From: Myotis daubentonii
Lineage: Eukaryota; Chordata; Mammalia; Chiroptera; Vespertilionidae
Length of the DNA stretch: 64,000 nucleotides
NCBI RefSeq assembly: GCF_963259705.1
Contig: NC_081842.1
Location: forward strand, 67,964,787 to 68,028,786
Direction of reading: 5' to 3'
Shown here: positions 21,596 through 33,895 of the stretch, in pieces
Position numbering within the stretch: position 1 is the stretch's first letter
Layout of the letters: every line of letters begins with the position of its first letter
The notes under the pieces: model-generated
What the model saw: the letters and a program-made list of their open reading frames with translations, nothing else
Told to the model about the DNA's origin: nothing
Database searches by the model: none
Program-made: the position numbers and the translations under genes

Positions 21596-23395
21596 CTATG
21601 CCACATCTCTTCACTTATTCAATAAATTTTAATCCTTTAGTATCCTTTTCCCACCTGTTCTCCCTTCCTTTCTCTTTCCTTTCTCTAGTTCCCTCCTTTC
21701 CCCTTCCCTTCCCTTCCCTTTTGTGTTTTGTTTAGTTGTATACTTATCTGACATCCCTATTACATTTCAAGTTTTGTTGATGAAAGGTATTATATTTTTT
21801 TCACCTTTTCCATCCCTCACTTGTCAATCTGGTAGAGTATTTTGTGTATAGCATTTCAGGATAAATATTTGGTGAGCTAATGTATGTAAGCATATCTACT
21901 TAGCTATGCTTACAAATTTGTTTCTTACTAAAATGACCTAGAGAAAAGTCATTGCCTGTGGCTATCAGCTGGTGTTATTTTATAATTCTGTCTGACCTTA
22001 TTTTTCACTCTCTGGAAAATGTCACTGCAGATGTCTGCTGTTTGGGACTAGAAATGAGTTCTCCTCTTACTATAACTTATCCACTGTTCAGAAGAACTTA
22101 CTTTCCCTTTTCCTTCTCTTTCTTCATTTTTTTCTTTTTCCCCATATGTATACACTTCCAGTGTTATTTTTTTTACAACAAAATAAATGTTTTTGATAAA
22201 ATGAATAAAGTATAATCATTTATTTTAGTAACATGTAGGCTATCCATAATTTTAATACCATATAGTTTTTATGTGAATTTATTGGAGACATTATTTTTAT
22301 TCAACCCAGTGACTGATGCTGGATTTAATTGATTTTTATTGGCACAGAGATGTAATGTGGCTGTCTTTAAGTAAGGGCAGGGGTTGGGTTGGGTGGAGCT
22401 AAGTGTGGTTGGAGAGCCAGCCTTGGCTTCTGAGTTTGGTTTGGTGCCAGTTGGTAGAAACTTGAGAGTTTCTAGTTCTCTTCAATATGATTACATAGTA
22501 AGGAGAAAAATGTCCAGACTACGCATATGAGAAATAATTTCCCTCAGTCCATGTAATTAAAAACTCAAGAAGCATTTTTACTTTATTTTATTATCATAAA
22601 ACAGGGAAAATTAAGGAATATTTAAAAGTTTTTAATGTACCAACAAAAGCCTACTGCAATTCAGATGAAAAAGGAATGCATTTTTGTGTGTAGAGTGGCT
22701 ATGAACTAAGCTGCATTGCAATACCAAAAATACTTCAAGTGGGATTCTAAACAATTTAGTAATCAACTTCGCAACATGTCTTTACATTAAGCCAAGATAT
22801 TCTTTGAAACTCTTAGTAGTAAATGAATGGTAAGTTTCCCCCAACACCTCTCCCTGTGTCTGAAGCTCCAATATTTGTAACATTTATCCAAAATTCCCCA
22901 CTTCAACATCTTCCAAAAAATGTTTTTTGTCTTCCTTGAACTCCTGACCATACATATTGCAGATGTTCTTCTTTATGGAATACAGTTAGGGCAGGACAAT
23001 CTCATGCTACATTCTCATCATCCCAGCCTCATTCCCACCCTGAAGGCACTCAACTTTTTCATGGGTCATTGTGAAGTGCTGATTGCTCTCTGGTGTTATC
23101 TGATAAATATATCCACCTAGGAAATGTAACATCTGGTCCTTTATTGCATTAACTTTTCATTCTGGGAGTCCTCTATAGGGTGACAAGATTAGCCATTAAC
23201 GAAATTTGTGATAATGATGTGTTTTTGTCTCCAACATTGTCTAGAATGCTCTGCAAATCTCTGCTCATTTCTCTGAAGCTTTTGGTATATTTTCTGGGCC
23301 CTATCCTCCTCAAATAGATTACCTCAGATGTTGCTTATCTGTTCTCCCCAGACCTCCTCTTCTTCCTGGGGATATTGCTGAATTACATTTTTCTA
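21596..23395. other. AT-rich stretch, no gene recognised
   Basis: It contains a pyrimidine-rich run at about 21655-21722. No exon-like sequence is recognised. Confidence 0.5.
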
Positions 23396-23399
23396 GTTT

Positions 23400-23930
23400 T
23401 CTCCCAGTTAGGTGTGGCCATGTACTGAGTTCAGGTCAATTGAATTTTGGTGAAAGAAATACAACCACTTTGTAGCCTGGCCTCTAAAACCTTTGGAGTA
23501 ATTCTTTAAGCTGGTATTTTCCACTGAAAGCTGATTTTTGCCTCCTTCATTCCACTTCCAGGAACTCTTGGTAATATCTGAAGATATTTTGGTTGTCACA
23601 ATTGGAAGAATGCTACTGGAATCTAGTGGATGGAGGCCAGGGATACTGCTTACTATGTTACAATGCACAAGAGAGCAAACAAAAAATGATCCAGCCTCAA
23701 ATGGCAATAATGCTGAGGTTAGGAAAACCTGCTGCCTAAATGTAGAAGATTGATAGGAAGATTTAGAGAACCTGAAATTTGTTCAAGCCACCAGATAAAT
23801 AGAAATTAGGGCTCTGAATCTCTGCACAATGGCCTTCACTGAACATGGTAGCCTGTACTTGAGAAAGGAATAAAGCTTTATTGCATTACATCACTGAGAT
23901 TTGAGGGCTAGTGGTAAAGCCATTAAAAAT
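23400..23930 (+). mobile_element. MaLR/ERVL-like LTR relic with MER5A inside
   Basis: 'gtgtggccatgtactgagtt', 'tttgtagcctggcctctaaa' and, after an insertion, 'aataaagctttattgcatta', 'catcactgagatttgagg' follow the order of an old MaLR/ERVL LTR. The MER5A relic at 23585-23735 separates the halves. Confidence 0.5.
23585..23735 (+). mobile_element. MER5A (hAT-Charlie) relic
   Basis: 'tattttggttgtcacaattg', 'gctactggaatctagtggat', 'ggaggccagggatactgct', 'acaatgcacaagagagc', 'caataatgctgaggttagga' follow MER5A closely. The terminal repeats are eroded. Confidence 0.85.
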
Positions 23931-23937
23931 GCTTTAA

Positions 23938-24092
23938 TATAAGCTCAAAACTTGGGCAAATTACTTAATCTCTTCTTGTCTTAATTTACCCGGGTATTAA
24001 ATGAAAATAGTGATATCACCTATCGCATTAGCTTCTGTGTGGACTGCATGAGTTTGTTTTGAAAACACTTAGAATAGTGCCTATCTAACTGA
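23938..24092 (+). mobile_element. MIR SINE relic
   Basis: 'acttgggcaaattacttaat', 'ttaaatgaaaatagtgata', 'gaaaacacttagaatagtgc' are core and 3' MIR landmarks. Confidence 0.7.
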
Positions 24093-24277
24093 TTATTATA
24101 TAGGTGAAAATCTCTTTGTCCTGTAACCTATGCTTTTAAAGGATTATTCAAAAGTCTGATAATAGCTTGTGGTGCCACTGCTCTCAAAAAACCACTTATT
24201 TAATTGGCTCATTCAGTATTTTAACCAAAGTGGGAGACTACAGTTGAAGATTTCCTAGGTTGCAAGCCCTCTCTAGA

Positions 24278-24482
24278 TAGTGCTATTCAATGGAACTTTC
24301 TGCAATGATGAAAATGCTCTATGTGTGTCTCCTATGGTTGCCACTAGCCACATGTAGCTCTTGGAAACTTAAAATATGGCTAGAACAACTGAGAAACAGA
24401 AGTTTAGACTAGATTTTATTTTAGTTATTTAAACTTAATGGCTCTGGTGTCAGTTGCTACTGTATTGGACAATAAAGCTGTA
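24278..24482 (+). mobile_element. hAT-Charlie-type MER relic
   Basis: 'gaactttctgcaatgatgaa', 'gttgccactagccacatgta', 'atatggctagaacaactgag', 'tactgtattggacaataaag'. Same family as 10786-10917. Confidence 0.65.
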
Positions 24483-24600
24483 GAATACATATTTCATGAG
24501 AACAGGGAATTGTTCTTATTTGTTCATTGTTGTATGCTCAGTGCTTGAAACTGTTCCTGGGACATATAGCTAGTCAATCAATACATTGCGAATGAATTTT
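24483..24600 (+). mobile_element. L2 LINE 3' end relic
   Basis: 'catgagaacagggaattgtt', 'tgttgtatgctcagtgcttg', 'tgggacatatagctagtcaa' match the L2 3' end organisation. Confidence 0.6.
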
Positions 24601-26184
24601 TTTCCATAGAGACAGTTGTTTTCAGGGGATCCATGATTTACATAATGTAATAAAAGCAAAATTAATATATATATCTTTCTTAAACTGATAATCTGTTGCC
24701 CTACTTTTCCATTGAAGAGCTCCTTATATCAGATGTGTGTTACTTCACTGCTGTTCTTGATTCCTAGGGTCACTCACTGGAGTATCTGTATAGCTAACCA
24801 AAACTATATTCACTTTGACTCATTGCCGCCTCATGTGCAAGCTCCATCTTTCCATGGACCAGTCCTGAGGTAGGTACCACTGACTTGCTTTCTTCCCCTG
24901 CTTGAGACTTCTGAGAGAATGAAGGAAGTCTCTTTTAACATCAATGTAAGAAAAACGTGGAGAACATGGTGACTACTTCAGTCTGAGCCTTCGTGATTTA
25001 GCCTGAGTGGGGTCTCTGAAGTCAGCTAGCCTTATCCAACATAGATTCAAATCAAGGCTATGGCCACTCGTGGTAGGACAGGGATGAAGAAGAGGGAGGA
25101 GCTTTGCAACCTAGGGACACAATATGGTCATGTAGAAACCTCAGAGAATTGGGTTAATGTGAGGAAGAATTAAAGACACTGGTAAGATCTTGACATAGGC
25201 AGTTCCACCAAGACTGCCTATCCAATTCTGTAGAGGAGGGTACACACATTTTTCTCTTCACATTTGGAGCCTTGTTGATTTCTCTGCTTGTTGTTTGAGA
25301 ATTCTGTGAAAGATTGTGGCTATGTGCCATAGGGAAAACTAGCAGTGTGTGCTGATTTCCAAATGTATATGTGAGCTATAAATAGACTTCTTCAGAGAGA
25401 AGTCCAACACTTCTCATCCAACCAGGGAAATCCAGGGTATGTAGGCAGGTTTCAGCGCCTAGTTTCATAGAAAGCAGGTGTTCAGCGCAGAGATTGGACA
25501 TTAAGAAGAGAAGGTGAATTGACAAAGTAGGGTCTGCCCTGTAGCAGGATTTTGGCCCAATATTTCCATTGTTCTTGTGCTTCTACCTACCATCATGGAC
25601 CTCAGCACCTATCCATGAGCTCATATGGGTGTGTCTGCTCCACCCAACCACTGTAATAGTGGTTTCTTTCTTCCTCGAAGACTAAGTCCTTCATGGAAGC
25701 AGTTTTTTATTCCAGCAGCTTCTACCCAACCCAAGCTTTTCTTCCCTGGCAACTATTATCAAGGACCCTGAAGTCAAAAATCTGTGTTCACCTAAGGACG
25801 TGGGTGTTCGGGGTAAAAAGCTTCATTTTTACCAAGGGAAACCATTTCAAACCCTGATATTGTGTCATTTAGACCCTCATCGTGCCTTCAAATCTCCTAG
25901 AAACTAAACAAATAAACAACAGAAAAACAAAACAAAAAAACCCACATTACAGATGCCTAAGTTCCACTCCCAGTGACTGGGGTCCATTTGTCTAATGTGT
26001 AACCAAGTTAAGACTGCTGTTGTAGATCCTCCTTTATAAATATAGACAGACAACCTAGAATCTCCCAGCATCTGAAAAAAAAAAAACCCAACACAACAGC
26101 ATGGGGGGATATAAAAAACAGGAGAACCAAACACTGAGAAATGGATAATTTTAGAAAAAGATAAGAACTTTAAAAAATATATTT
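24601..26184. other. Unique sequence, no gene recognised
   Basis: No convincing exon or named repeat. A-rich runs lie near 25935 and 26075. Confidence 0.5.
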
Positions 26185-26388
26185 AGCCCAGCTGATGTGG
26201 CTCAGTGGTTGAGCATCAACCTTTGAACTAGGAGGTCATGGTTCAATTCTTGATCAGGGCACATACCTGAGTTTCAGGTTTGATCCCCACTATGGGGTGT
26301 GCAGGAGGCAGCCGATCAATGACTCTCTCATCATTGTTGTTTCTATCTCTCCCTCTCCCTTCCTCTCTGAAATCAATAAAAATATATT
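26185..26388 (+). mobile_element. Ves SINE, older copy
   Basis: 'gatgtggctcagtggttgag' (A-box side), 'catggttcaattcttgatc' (B-box side), 'gatccccactatggggtgtg', CT-rich run and 'aaatcaataaaaatatatt' tail. Short A/T-rich flanking repeat. Confidence 0.88.
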
Positions 26389-26542
26389 AGTACATTTGGG
26401 AATTTTGAGAGGCTATTACATCAATGAAATAAGCAAGGCTGTTATAGAGAAGAGAAAAACATTTGCATATAGCATCTAGGACTCGCTTACATGTTTTTTC
26501 TTCCTAGGGGTAAATACCCCCAATTCCTCTACCACAAGATTT

Positions 26543-26740
26543 TCAACCTTATTACTGATATTTTAGATCAAATAGTCTTGTGCCTTGTAGGATGTTGAGA
26601 AATATCCTGACTTGGACCCACTAGATGCCAGTGGCATAGCCCTGTTGTGGGAACTAACAGAATCTCTAGATATTGTCAACTATCCTTTGAAGGGGAACAA
26701 GGGGGGTGAAATTACTCCCTGGTTGAGAACCACTATTTTA
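26543..26740 (-). mobile_element. MER5A (hAT-Charlie) relic
   Basis: Antisense MER5A: 'ccttgtaggatgttgagaaa', 'ggacccactagatgccagtg', 'gaaattactccctggttgag', ending 'gagaaccactat'. The start is marked by 'ttttcaacctta'. Confidence 0.8.
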
Positions 26741-26934
26741 TTCCAAGACAAGGACAATGGTATTTTTTTTAAAAGTATCCTAAAAAGCAAGGCCAGTTGT
26801 TCAGTTCACTAGGAAATTCTGCTTTGCCAACAAAAATTGTGGATAGGCTAGTTTTATTTTAAGTTATGCTCCTTGATTATATCATTTTAATATAGATATA
26901 AAGATACTTTCTAACGGTGATAACAAGAATGAAC

Positions 26935-27170
26935 ATTTAGTGGTTGTCAGGAACTGACATCGCATTTTGTCTGAGTTATCTCATTTAATACAAGAGGAAG
27001 CCAACAATAAATTGAATATTATGAGTATCATCTTACAGAGGGGGAAACTGAGGCACAGAGCTGTTAAGAAACTTGTCCAAGGTCAGGAAACTAGTCAGCA
27101 ATAGAACTCCAATGAAAGACCAGGTGGTTTGACAGCAGGCTTTGTGCACACTTCACTACTCTTCCTTCCC
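26935..27170 (-). mobile_element. MIR SINE relic
   Basis: Antisense MIR: 'gggggaaactgaggcacaga', 'gaaacttgtccaaggtcagg', 'actagtcagcaatagaactc'. Confidence 0.8.
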
Positions 27171-27479
27171 GATTGAATGATTCTAATAGAAGGACTAACT
27201 GGCCCTGGAACATGTTGGTAAAAGTGAAATTAAAAGTTGGTAAAGGTTGTTGGTCCTCTCTTTGTCATTGCAACCACATCAGTACTCTATTGCTTCCCTT
27301 ATTCATGCATGGGCAGCCTTTGATATGATGGGGAGAAATGCGTAGGGAAAGCCTGGAGCAGAACCTATCTTCACACCATCCTACTATCTCTTTAATAAAG
27401 TGCAGCCAGACCTTTCTGATCATCAAAAGTCTGTCCAAATGAGAGCAAAACCCATGCAAAGAAGGTGGCCTATGTCACA

Positions 27480-27650
27480 TAGACATAGATCCAAACTATA
27501 GTGTGGCCAAGGAACTTTTATTTCTGCGCATCAGCTTCTTCATCTGCACATGAGAGATCATGGAGACTAAATCTTGAAGAGCTGTGATGTGTATAAAACA
27601 CCAAGCAGAGAGTCTGGTGCCTGGTAGTTATTCAATTTCATAGTAGCTGT
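27480..27650 (+). mobile_element. MIR SINE relic
   Basis: 'cagcttcttcatctgcaca', 'agcagagagtctggtgcctg', 'gtagttattcaatttcatag' follow MIR 3' sequence. Confidence 0.6.
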
Positions 27651-29395
27651 GTTAGTGGCTCAACAGGCATTCCTTGCTAATTTACCTTGAAGTTAAACCC
27701 ATGATTCTCAGCGCTCCTGCTTTGAACCACGGCTCCAGTTTTGACTTCTTTTTGCTGTTCGCTCTTGGCTTCAGCATCTGGTCTCTACTTTAAGTGTTTA
27801 ACTTAATTACTTGCCTCTTCTGCTCAATTCACATATGGGGCATTTGTGTCCTGGGCCTTCCTGTTCTCACGTGACGTCAGGATCTAGCTTCACCTATGTT
27901 TTTATTTTTGGTCCCTGGCTCCCTGGACCTGTGCATGGTGAGGCTGCCTCTGAGGGGGAGCAATTAGGATTCAAAGAAGCAGGAGTGAGAAGGTGTAAGT
28001 AATGCTTGCTAAAGAACTCAAGAAAGAATAGCTGCAGAATCAGAGAGCCACAAAAGGAAGCAGAGAAACCACCAGTGCCTTGCAACAAAAGTTGAACAAT
28101 GTGGTATGAAAAAAAGCCAAGGGTCTTTTTCTTCTGGCATCTATGTGATTGTTTGCTCTCTACTGCTGATGACTTAGTGACACCTCCATAGGTCAGAGAA
28201 CTTGCAATGAATGAGGAGTCTGCATGGAAGGAATGAAGGAATCCTTTGAAGCAGGTTGAGTTGCTGTTGTCAAAGAGTAAACTGCTTGCCTACTGTGGGA
28301 AGCAGCCCACAAAGCTTTGGAGATATGTGTTTGCAAAGCACATGCTAGCTGTTTGTGGGTTTGAAATCTGCCAGGAACAAATTCTTTTCTCCTTCTGTGC
28401 TAGGCCTCTGGCCAATACTAACAAACAATTTTAGTTATTTAAAACAAAACAAAACACCTATTTCAGGTTGGCCTTTTAATTTTCAAACACCATCTGCAGG
28501 GCTGAAAACATACTTCCATGTGGTACATCCTCTTCCTCCTCAAAATTGAAGGCTAAGCATGGTCTTTTTGACAGAATATCCCTGGTAAGAAGTGGCCAGG
28601 ACCCAGTGCATGAAGAAGGTTGACAACAGTTAGGGAAGCTTTAGAGCCAGAACTAACAGGTGGTATGTTAGCAATCAACACACTGCCCGTCCCCGCATAT
28701 CTGGGTGCAGACTGTTTATTTTGCTTACCTGAAACACAAACCTAATCTGTTTAATTTGTGATAAAGTTTCACAGAAATGGAGGAAAAAACACTTTGGGTT
28801 TTATTGATGCTTATAAAGCAGATTGCCCCTTCAAGTCAACATATGTAAGGAAAGGGAGCTTCCCAGCTTTCTCTGTTCCCATGATGCCTGTGAGGGAAGG
28901 AAATCCTGGAGGTAGAGGGAGAGGGGAATTAGGGAAACAGAGGGTGGAGTGCAAAACACATCTAAGCATAAGCATCTGCTCATTGACCATGATCTTTTAC
29001 ATCTTACCTGGAATGAGTCACAAAACACTTCCTGGCAAAACTTGAGAGAAGCTTTTATGTTTCATTTTGGGTGGGTTCAGCCTGGGAGAAGTCCTAGCAC
29101 AGCCAGCCCTCAGAGAAAGAAGCAAACAGAACTCACATGCCCCGGACTTGGCCTTCACCTCAGTCTCACTCCCAGCCTGGTTCCCAGTTGTGACCTTTCC
29201 AGAAGTCTAGACTCTTGGCCCCTGTTTTCCCCTGAGCTTCTGCTTTCAGCATTAGTTTCACCAGACCAGTTACCACATCCAACTTCACCTACTCAGAATA
29301 CTCTTTCCCCCAGTACTAGAAATTCCCTTGTGATGGACGAGTCAGGGATCAAGGATTAGAAACTGGTAGGTAGATGAAGCAGAAAAAACTTATGA
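27651..29395. other. Unique sequence, no gene recognised
   Basis: Open frames such as + strand 28949-29359 (136 codons) have no motif that I recognise and no exon support. No repeat is named. Confidence 0.45.
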
Positions 29396-29490
29396 CTTTA
29401 TTCATTCCACAAATATTTATTGAGTATCTATCTTGTGCCAGGAGCTAGGTCTTTAGTAGTCCATGAGATAGCACCAGCTGAACTTTAAGA
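29396..29490 (-). mobile_element. L2 LINE 3' end relic
   Basis: 'attcattccacaaatattta', 'ttgagtatctatcttgtgcc', 'aggagctaggtc' match the L2 3' end in antisense. Confidence 0.65.
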
Positions 29491-29519
29491 AACTTACTCT
29501 TATATGAACTTAGGTTCCA

Positions 29520-29760
29520 CTTAAGACCATGTTATAAATATCACCTAGTGAGCCCTTTTTACATGCCAGGCACTGCACAAACACCTTCAACCTACGAAAT
29601 ACCCATGGTAGCCATGTTTGGAGTAAATCTGTCAGTTCTATTTTGCAAGTTGAAACTCAAGAGTTTGGGTAGCTTGCCCAGGCTCATAGAGCTAGTGATG
29701 GGTGAAGCTAGGATTTTACTTAAATGCTAACTCCTGTCCCAGTGCCCTTAATTTTTGTGC
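29520..29760 (-). mobile_element. MIR SINE relic
   Basis: Antisense MIR: 'catgccaggcactgcacaaa', 'agttgaaactcaagagtttg', 'agcttgcccaggctcataga', 'gggtgaagctaggatttta'. Confidence 0.75.
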
Positions 29761-31089
29761 TGCATTCTGCTAGTTTGAAATCACAGATGCTTCCTTGCAC
29801 ATTGCTACACCTAAATGTTTGTAGCATTGAACTGCTTATTCAGTAAAGTGCTGCAGGTTTAGCCTTGTGAGTGAGGAGAAGGTGGTGACATAGGTGATGA
29901 TAATATGATGGATTACACATGGCCTGAAATTCTGCCCTGGGGATTAACTGAGGGAGGTGACTAATTACTCTCTTTTTCAGTCCACCTTCAAAGGGTGCAT
30001 AACTCCGGGAGATGAATGGAGGTCACCTTCAGGCCTAAACATCTTAATGAGAATTGGTTTTGTCAGTCCCCCCCCTCCCATCCCCTTTCTGGAGATAATA
30101 AATATCCCAGAAGAAGATGATTTTGAAGGGCGTTTAGAATACTTTCATTGAGTCTCCTATTGCCATTTGAACCCTAGAGCTGGACCATTTTGTTAAATAG
30201 ATGTTTTGCTAGAAAATAACTACTCTTCTGGGACCTTACGTTTGGCAAAGTAGCTATCTCAGATTAAAGCATATCCCCTGGCTATTACTCAGCATTTCTG
30301 GGCAACTCTCCATCCATGTGAGCTTGCAATAATCTCCTTGTTTGGCTGAATTACCAGGCAAAACAAAATCACCCTCCCTGGTCCAACACATTTCCTTAGC
30401 ACAGTGGAGTCAGTCCTTACTGATGTCGCACAGGGGACTTGGAGAACTGCAATTACAGTCAACAAGCTATATATGGGAGACTGCTATAGGGAACCTGTTT
30501 TCTTCCATGTTAGGAATTCTCTTCTGTCAAAGGAAAGGCCCAGTAAACCAAAGACCTGGGCAATTTTTTCCAAAGACCCAACCATTTTATTGTCCGAGTC
30601 TGCAAAAATAAACAAAATCTCTTTTGGGACAGTGCCCTCATAATTCAGATATTGCCTAAATTCCAAAGCCCTAGAGGTTTTCTTTGGTTCGTGGCTCAAC
30701 AGTGACACAACTGCTGTCAATCCCCAGGCAGATACAACTCTGTCTGGTCAGCAGCACAAAGCCCATCTTCACTGGGAAACATGGGACGGTTTCATTGAGC
30801 CAGTAATGGTCCATAAGAGAGGGGAAATGTTAATTCCAGACCTACAACTTGATTTCTTCCCTGAGCAGACCCAAGGGTGATAAAGGAGAGGCACCTCAGT
30901 AATAGCAACCACTTTTTTCAAGTCTGAGAACCATTTCCTTCCTTTGATCCATAAAGAAGTAGATGGCAAAAAGAATTAGATGAAATTCGGGTGGTAAAAG
31001 GATTAAAATCCTCCAAAGAAATAAATTCTAAGTCTGACAATCTTTCACATAATCTATTCAAGAAATTTTGTCTTACTAATTCTCCCTTT
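29761..31089. other. Unique sequence, no gene recognised
   Basis: Nothing supported as gene or named repeat. Overlapping open frames near 30342-30720 on both strands lack motifs. Confidence 0.45.
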
Positions 31090-31338
31090 GAAGATTTGCA
31101 TAATAATAATTGATTTTTACATAGTGCTCACTCTATGTCAGGCACTAGTCTAGTGCTTTAACAAATCAATTTTAAATTTAAAAAGTAAATTTTCCTTACA
31201 TTCTCTTAACCACTCTATGAAGTAGTTACTATTTTTACTCCCACTTCAATGATGAGACACCTAAGGCACTGGGAGGATCAGTAACTTGCCCAAGTTTTCA
31301 CAGTATGTTGAATTCAGGCAGTCTAATTCCAGAAGCAT
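31090..31338 (-). mobile_element. MIR SINE relic, abutting (GGAAA)n
   Basis: Antisense MIR: 'ctatgtcaggcactagtcta', 'ctctatgaagtagttactat', 'gagacacctaaggcactggg', 'agtaacttgcccaagttttc'. Confidence 0.75.
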
Positions 31339-31340
31339 AC

Positions 31341-31513
31341 GAAAGGAAAGGAAAGGAAAGGAAAGGAAAGGAAAGGAAAGGAAAGGAAAGGAAAGGAAAG
31401 GAAAGGAAAGGAAAGGAAAGGAAAGGAAAGGAAAGGAAAGGAAAGGAAAGGAAAGGAAAGGAAAGGAGAGAAGAGAAAAGAAGAGAAGAGAAGAGAAAAG
31501 GAAAGAAAAAGAA
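31341..31513 (+). repeat. 173-nt uninterrupted polypurine tract, (GGAAA)n
   Basis: The + strand has no pyrimidine for 173 nt. About 125 nt are near-perfect GGAAA pentamers, followed by a GAGAA/GAAAA-rich tail. Every frame is open, giving Lys/Glu/Arg/Gly-rich (or Ser/Phe/Pro/Leu-rich) artefact peptides. Such tracts can form triplex H-DNA. Confidence 0.97.
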
Positions 31514-32460
31514 TTTAAAGGCAGATAAGGTAGCATTAGTCATTTATTTCCTTTGATTTAGATGGCCATGCTTCATATTTGAGTGATAACTAATCTACAA
31601 TGTTCCCACCAGCATAAATATTTTATGGCTCTGGAATTCAGTTCACTACCCCTTTGTTCTAACCACTCCCTCCCTGACCTGGCAGGCTACTCCGGAAGCC
31701 AGCTGGTATCGTGGACTGATTGTGCTTAAAATGATGCTTAGGAATGTGGCATATGTCCACTTGTAAGAAAAGTCCATAAAGCAAAGCCCTCAGTTGGGGT
31801 TTCTGGGTGGGTTGGATCAAGTCACTTTCCTTTGAGATGTTACAGAAACCCACACGTGGACTCTGGGTAGACAGCGTTTCATTTTCCAGAGCTCAGCATG
31901 TGATTGCCAAATTTCTACTCAAAGGTAACATTTTATGAAACACCAGATGTTCTTTAGGGTTTGACTAAAGTTAAGTGTGAAAACAGCCATGAATTCATAA
32001 GAATATAACAATAATCTCCTCAGTAACGTTTTTTAATATCTGAAGTCACTGACTAATAACTGAGTTGATCAATTCAACTAGACGACCTTGTTATGAAGTG
32101 AAAACAACCAGCTGTAATGAAAAGAGATACTACGTAGCTGAGCTCATTCAGGTTACATAATAAATCTTTGTCATTAATTGGTTTTATTTTGTGTTTCACT
32201 TTATGACTCAGTTTTTCCTATTTTAATAGTTTCTGTTTTATAATCATTTCACATCATAGATTCATGGTGATTACTTTCAGTTCTAAGATCTCTGAGTCTA
32301 AGAGTTAAGACAAACATTAGGACCACCTGGGCCAATCATTTTGTTTTGTGAATTAAAAGGCTGAGACCCAATCAGGGATTTCCCAAAGTCTTACAATGAG
32401 TAAGATAGTGGGAAATGATGCCTCACAGCTCTCTTGGTAGTTGAAGAGTTCAGCTTGGTA
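31514..32460. other. No gene recognised
   Basis: Unique-looking. A weak antisense MIR-like segment may lie at 32320-32430 ('aaaggctgagacccaatcag', 'tttcccaaagtcttacaatg'). Confidence 0.4.
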
Positions 32461-32474
32461 GGTAAAGAGATCGG

Positions 32475-33895
32475 CTTTGACCAATGGAACAGAACAGAGA
32501 ACCCAGAAATCGACCCAAGCCATTATGCTCAATTAATATTTGACAAAGGAGGCAAGAGCATACAATGGAGTCAAGACAGTCTCTTCAATAAATGGTGATG
32601 GGAAAATTGGACAGATACTTGCAAAAAAATGAAACTAAACCACCAACTTACACCATACACAAAAATAAACTCAAAATGGATAAAGGACTTAAACATAAGA
32701 TGGGAAACCATAAAAAGCTTAGAAGAAGCCATCGGCAGCAAAATAGCAGACATGTCGTAGCAAAATAGCAGATATGTCATAGCAATATATTTACCGATAC
32801 AGCTCCTAGGACAATGGAAACTAGGGAGAAAATAAACCAATGAGACTACATCAAAATAAAAAGCTTCTGCACAGCAAAAGAAACCATCAACAAAATAACA
32901 AGAAAGCCCACTGCATGGGAGAACATATTTGCCAAAGTTATCACCAATAAGGGTTTAATCTCCAAAATTTATAGGGAACTCATACAACTTAACAAAAGGA
33001 AAATAATCCAATTTAAAAAAATGGGCAAAGGACCTAAATAGACACTTTTCAAAAGAGGACATAAAGAAGGCCAAGAGACATATGAAAACATGCTCAAAGT
33101 CACTAATCATCCAAGAGCTGAAAATCAAAACAACAATGAGGTACCATCTCACACCTGTCAGAATGGCTATCATCAATAAATCAACAAATGACAAGTGCTA
33201 GTGAGGATGCAGAGAAAAAGGAACCCTCTTGCACTGCTGGTGGTGCAACCATTGTGGAAAACAGTATGGAGTTTCCTCAAAAAATTAAAAGTGGAACTTC
33301 CATTTGACCCAGTAATCCCACTTCTAAGAATATATCCCAGGAAAACAGAAACACCAGTCAGAAAGGATATATGCACCCCTATGTTTACAGCAGCACAATT
33401 TACTATAGCTAAGATCCAGAAACAGCCTAAGTGCCCATCAGCAGATGAGTGGATTAGAAAACTGTGGTACATCTACACAATGAAATACTATGCTGCTGTA
33501 AAAAAGAAGGAATTCTTACCATTTGCAACAGCATGGATGGAACTGGAGAGCATTATAATAAGTGAAACAAGCCAGTCAGAGAAGGATAAATATCACATGA
33601 TCTCACTCATTTGTGGAATATAATGAACAACATAAACTGATGAATAAAAATAGATACAGAGACAAAAAAGCATTGAACACTGTCCAACCTACAAGGGAAG
33701 GTGGGGGGTGAGGGGATAAGAGATCAACCAAAGAACTTATATGCATGCATATGAGCATAACAAATGGACACAGGCATTAGGGAGGTGAGGGCATGTTCTG
33801 GGGGATAGGAGCAGCCGGGGAGAGGTCAATGGGGGAAAAGGGAGACTCATGTAACACTTTAAACAATAAAGAACTTAAATTAAAAAAAAGAATTT
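32475..33895 (+). mobile_element. 5'-truncated L1, ORF2 C-terminus and 3' UTR
   Basis: It begins inside ORF2 ('gaacagaacagagaacccag') and runs through the C-terminal ORF2 region. The largest open piece, 33195-33623, contains 'ELPFDPVIPLL', 'KCPSADEWIRKLWYIYT' and 'FLPFATAWMELE', typical of mammalian L1. It ends in a GT-rich 3' UTR, AATAAA (about 33865) and a short A tail. A 22-bp duplication ('agcaaaatagcaga', about 32738-32781) and several stops break ORF2. Possible duplication: 'aagagatcggcttt' versus 'aagaatttggcttt'. ORF2 would encode endonuclease/reverse transcriptase, but both catalytic domains are missing here. Confidence 0.93.

Noticed and set aside
28949..29359. 136-codon plus-strand frame rich in Ser/Pro/Leu
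   Set aside because: Composition-driven and without motif or neighbouring exon.
31261..31556. Four overlapping Lys/Glu/Arg/Gly- or Phe/Leu/Ser/Pro-repeat frames
   Set aside because: Translation of the (GGAAA)n tract; every frame is open because the tract has no stop codons.
33195..33623. 142-codon L1 ORF2 C-terminal frame as a gene
   Set aside because: 5'-truncated retrotransposon lacking endonuclease and RT; upstream frame is broken.
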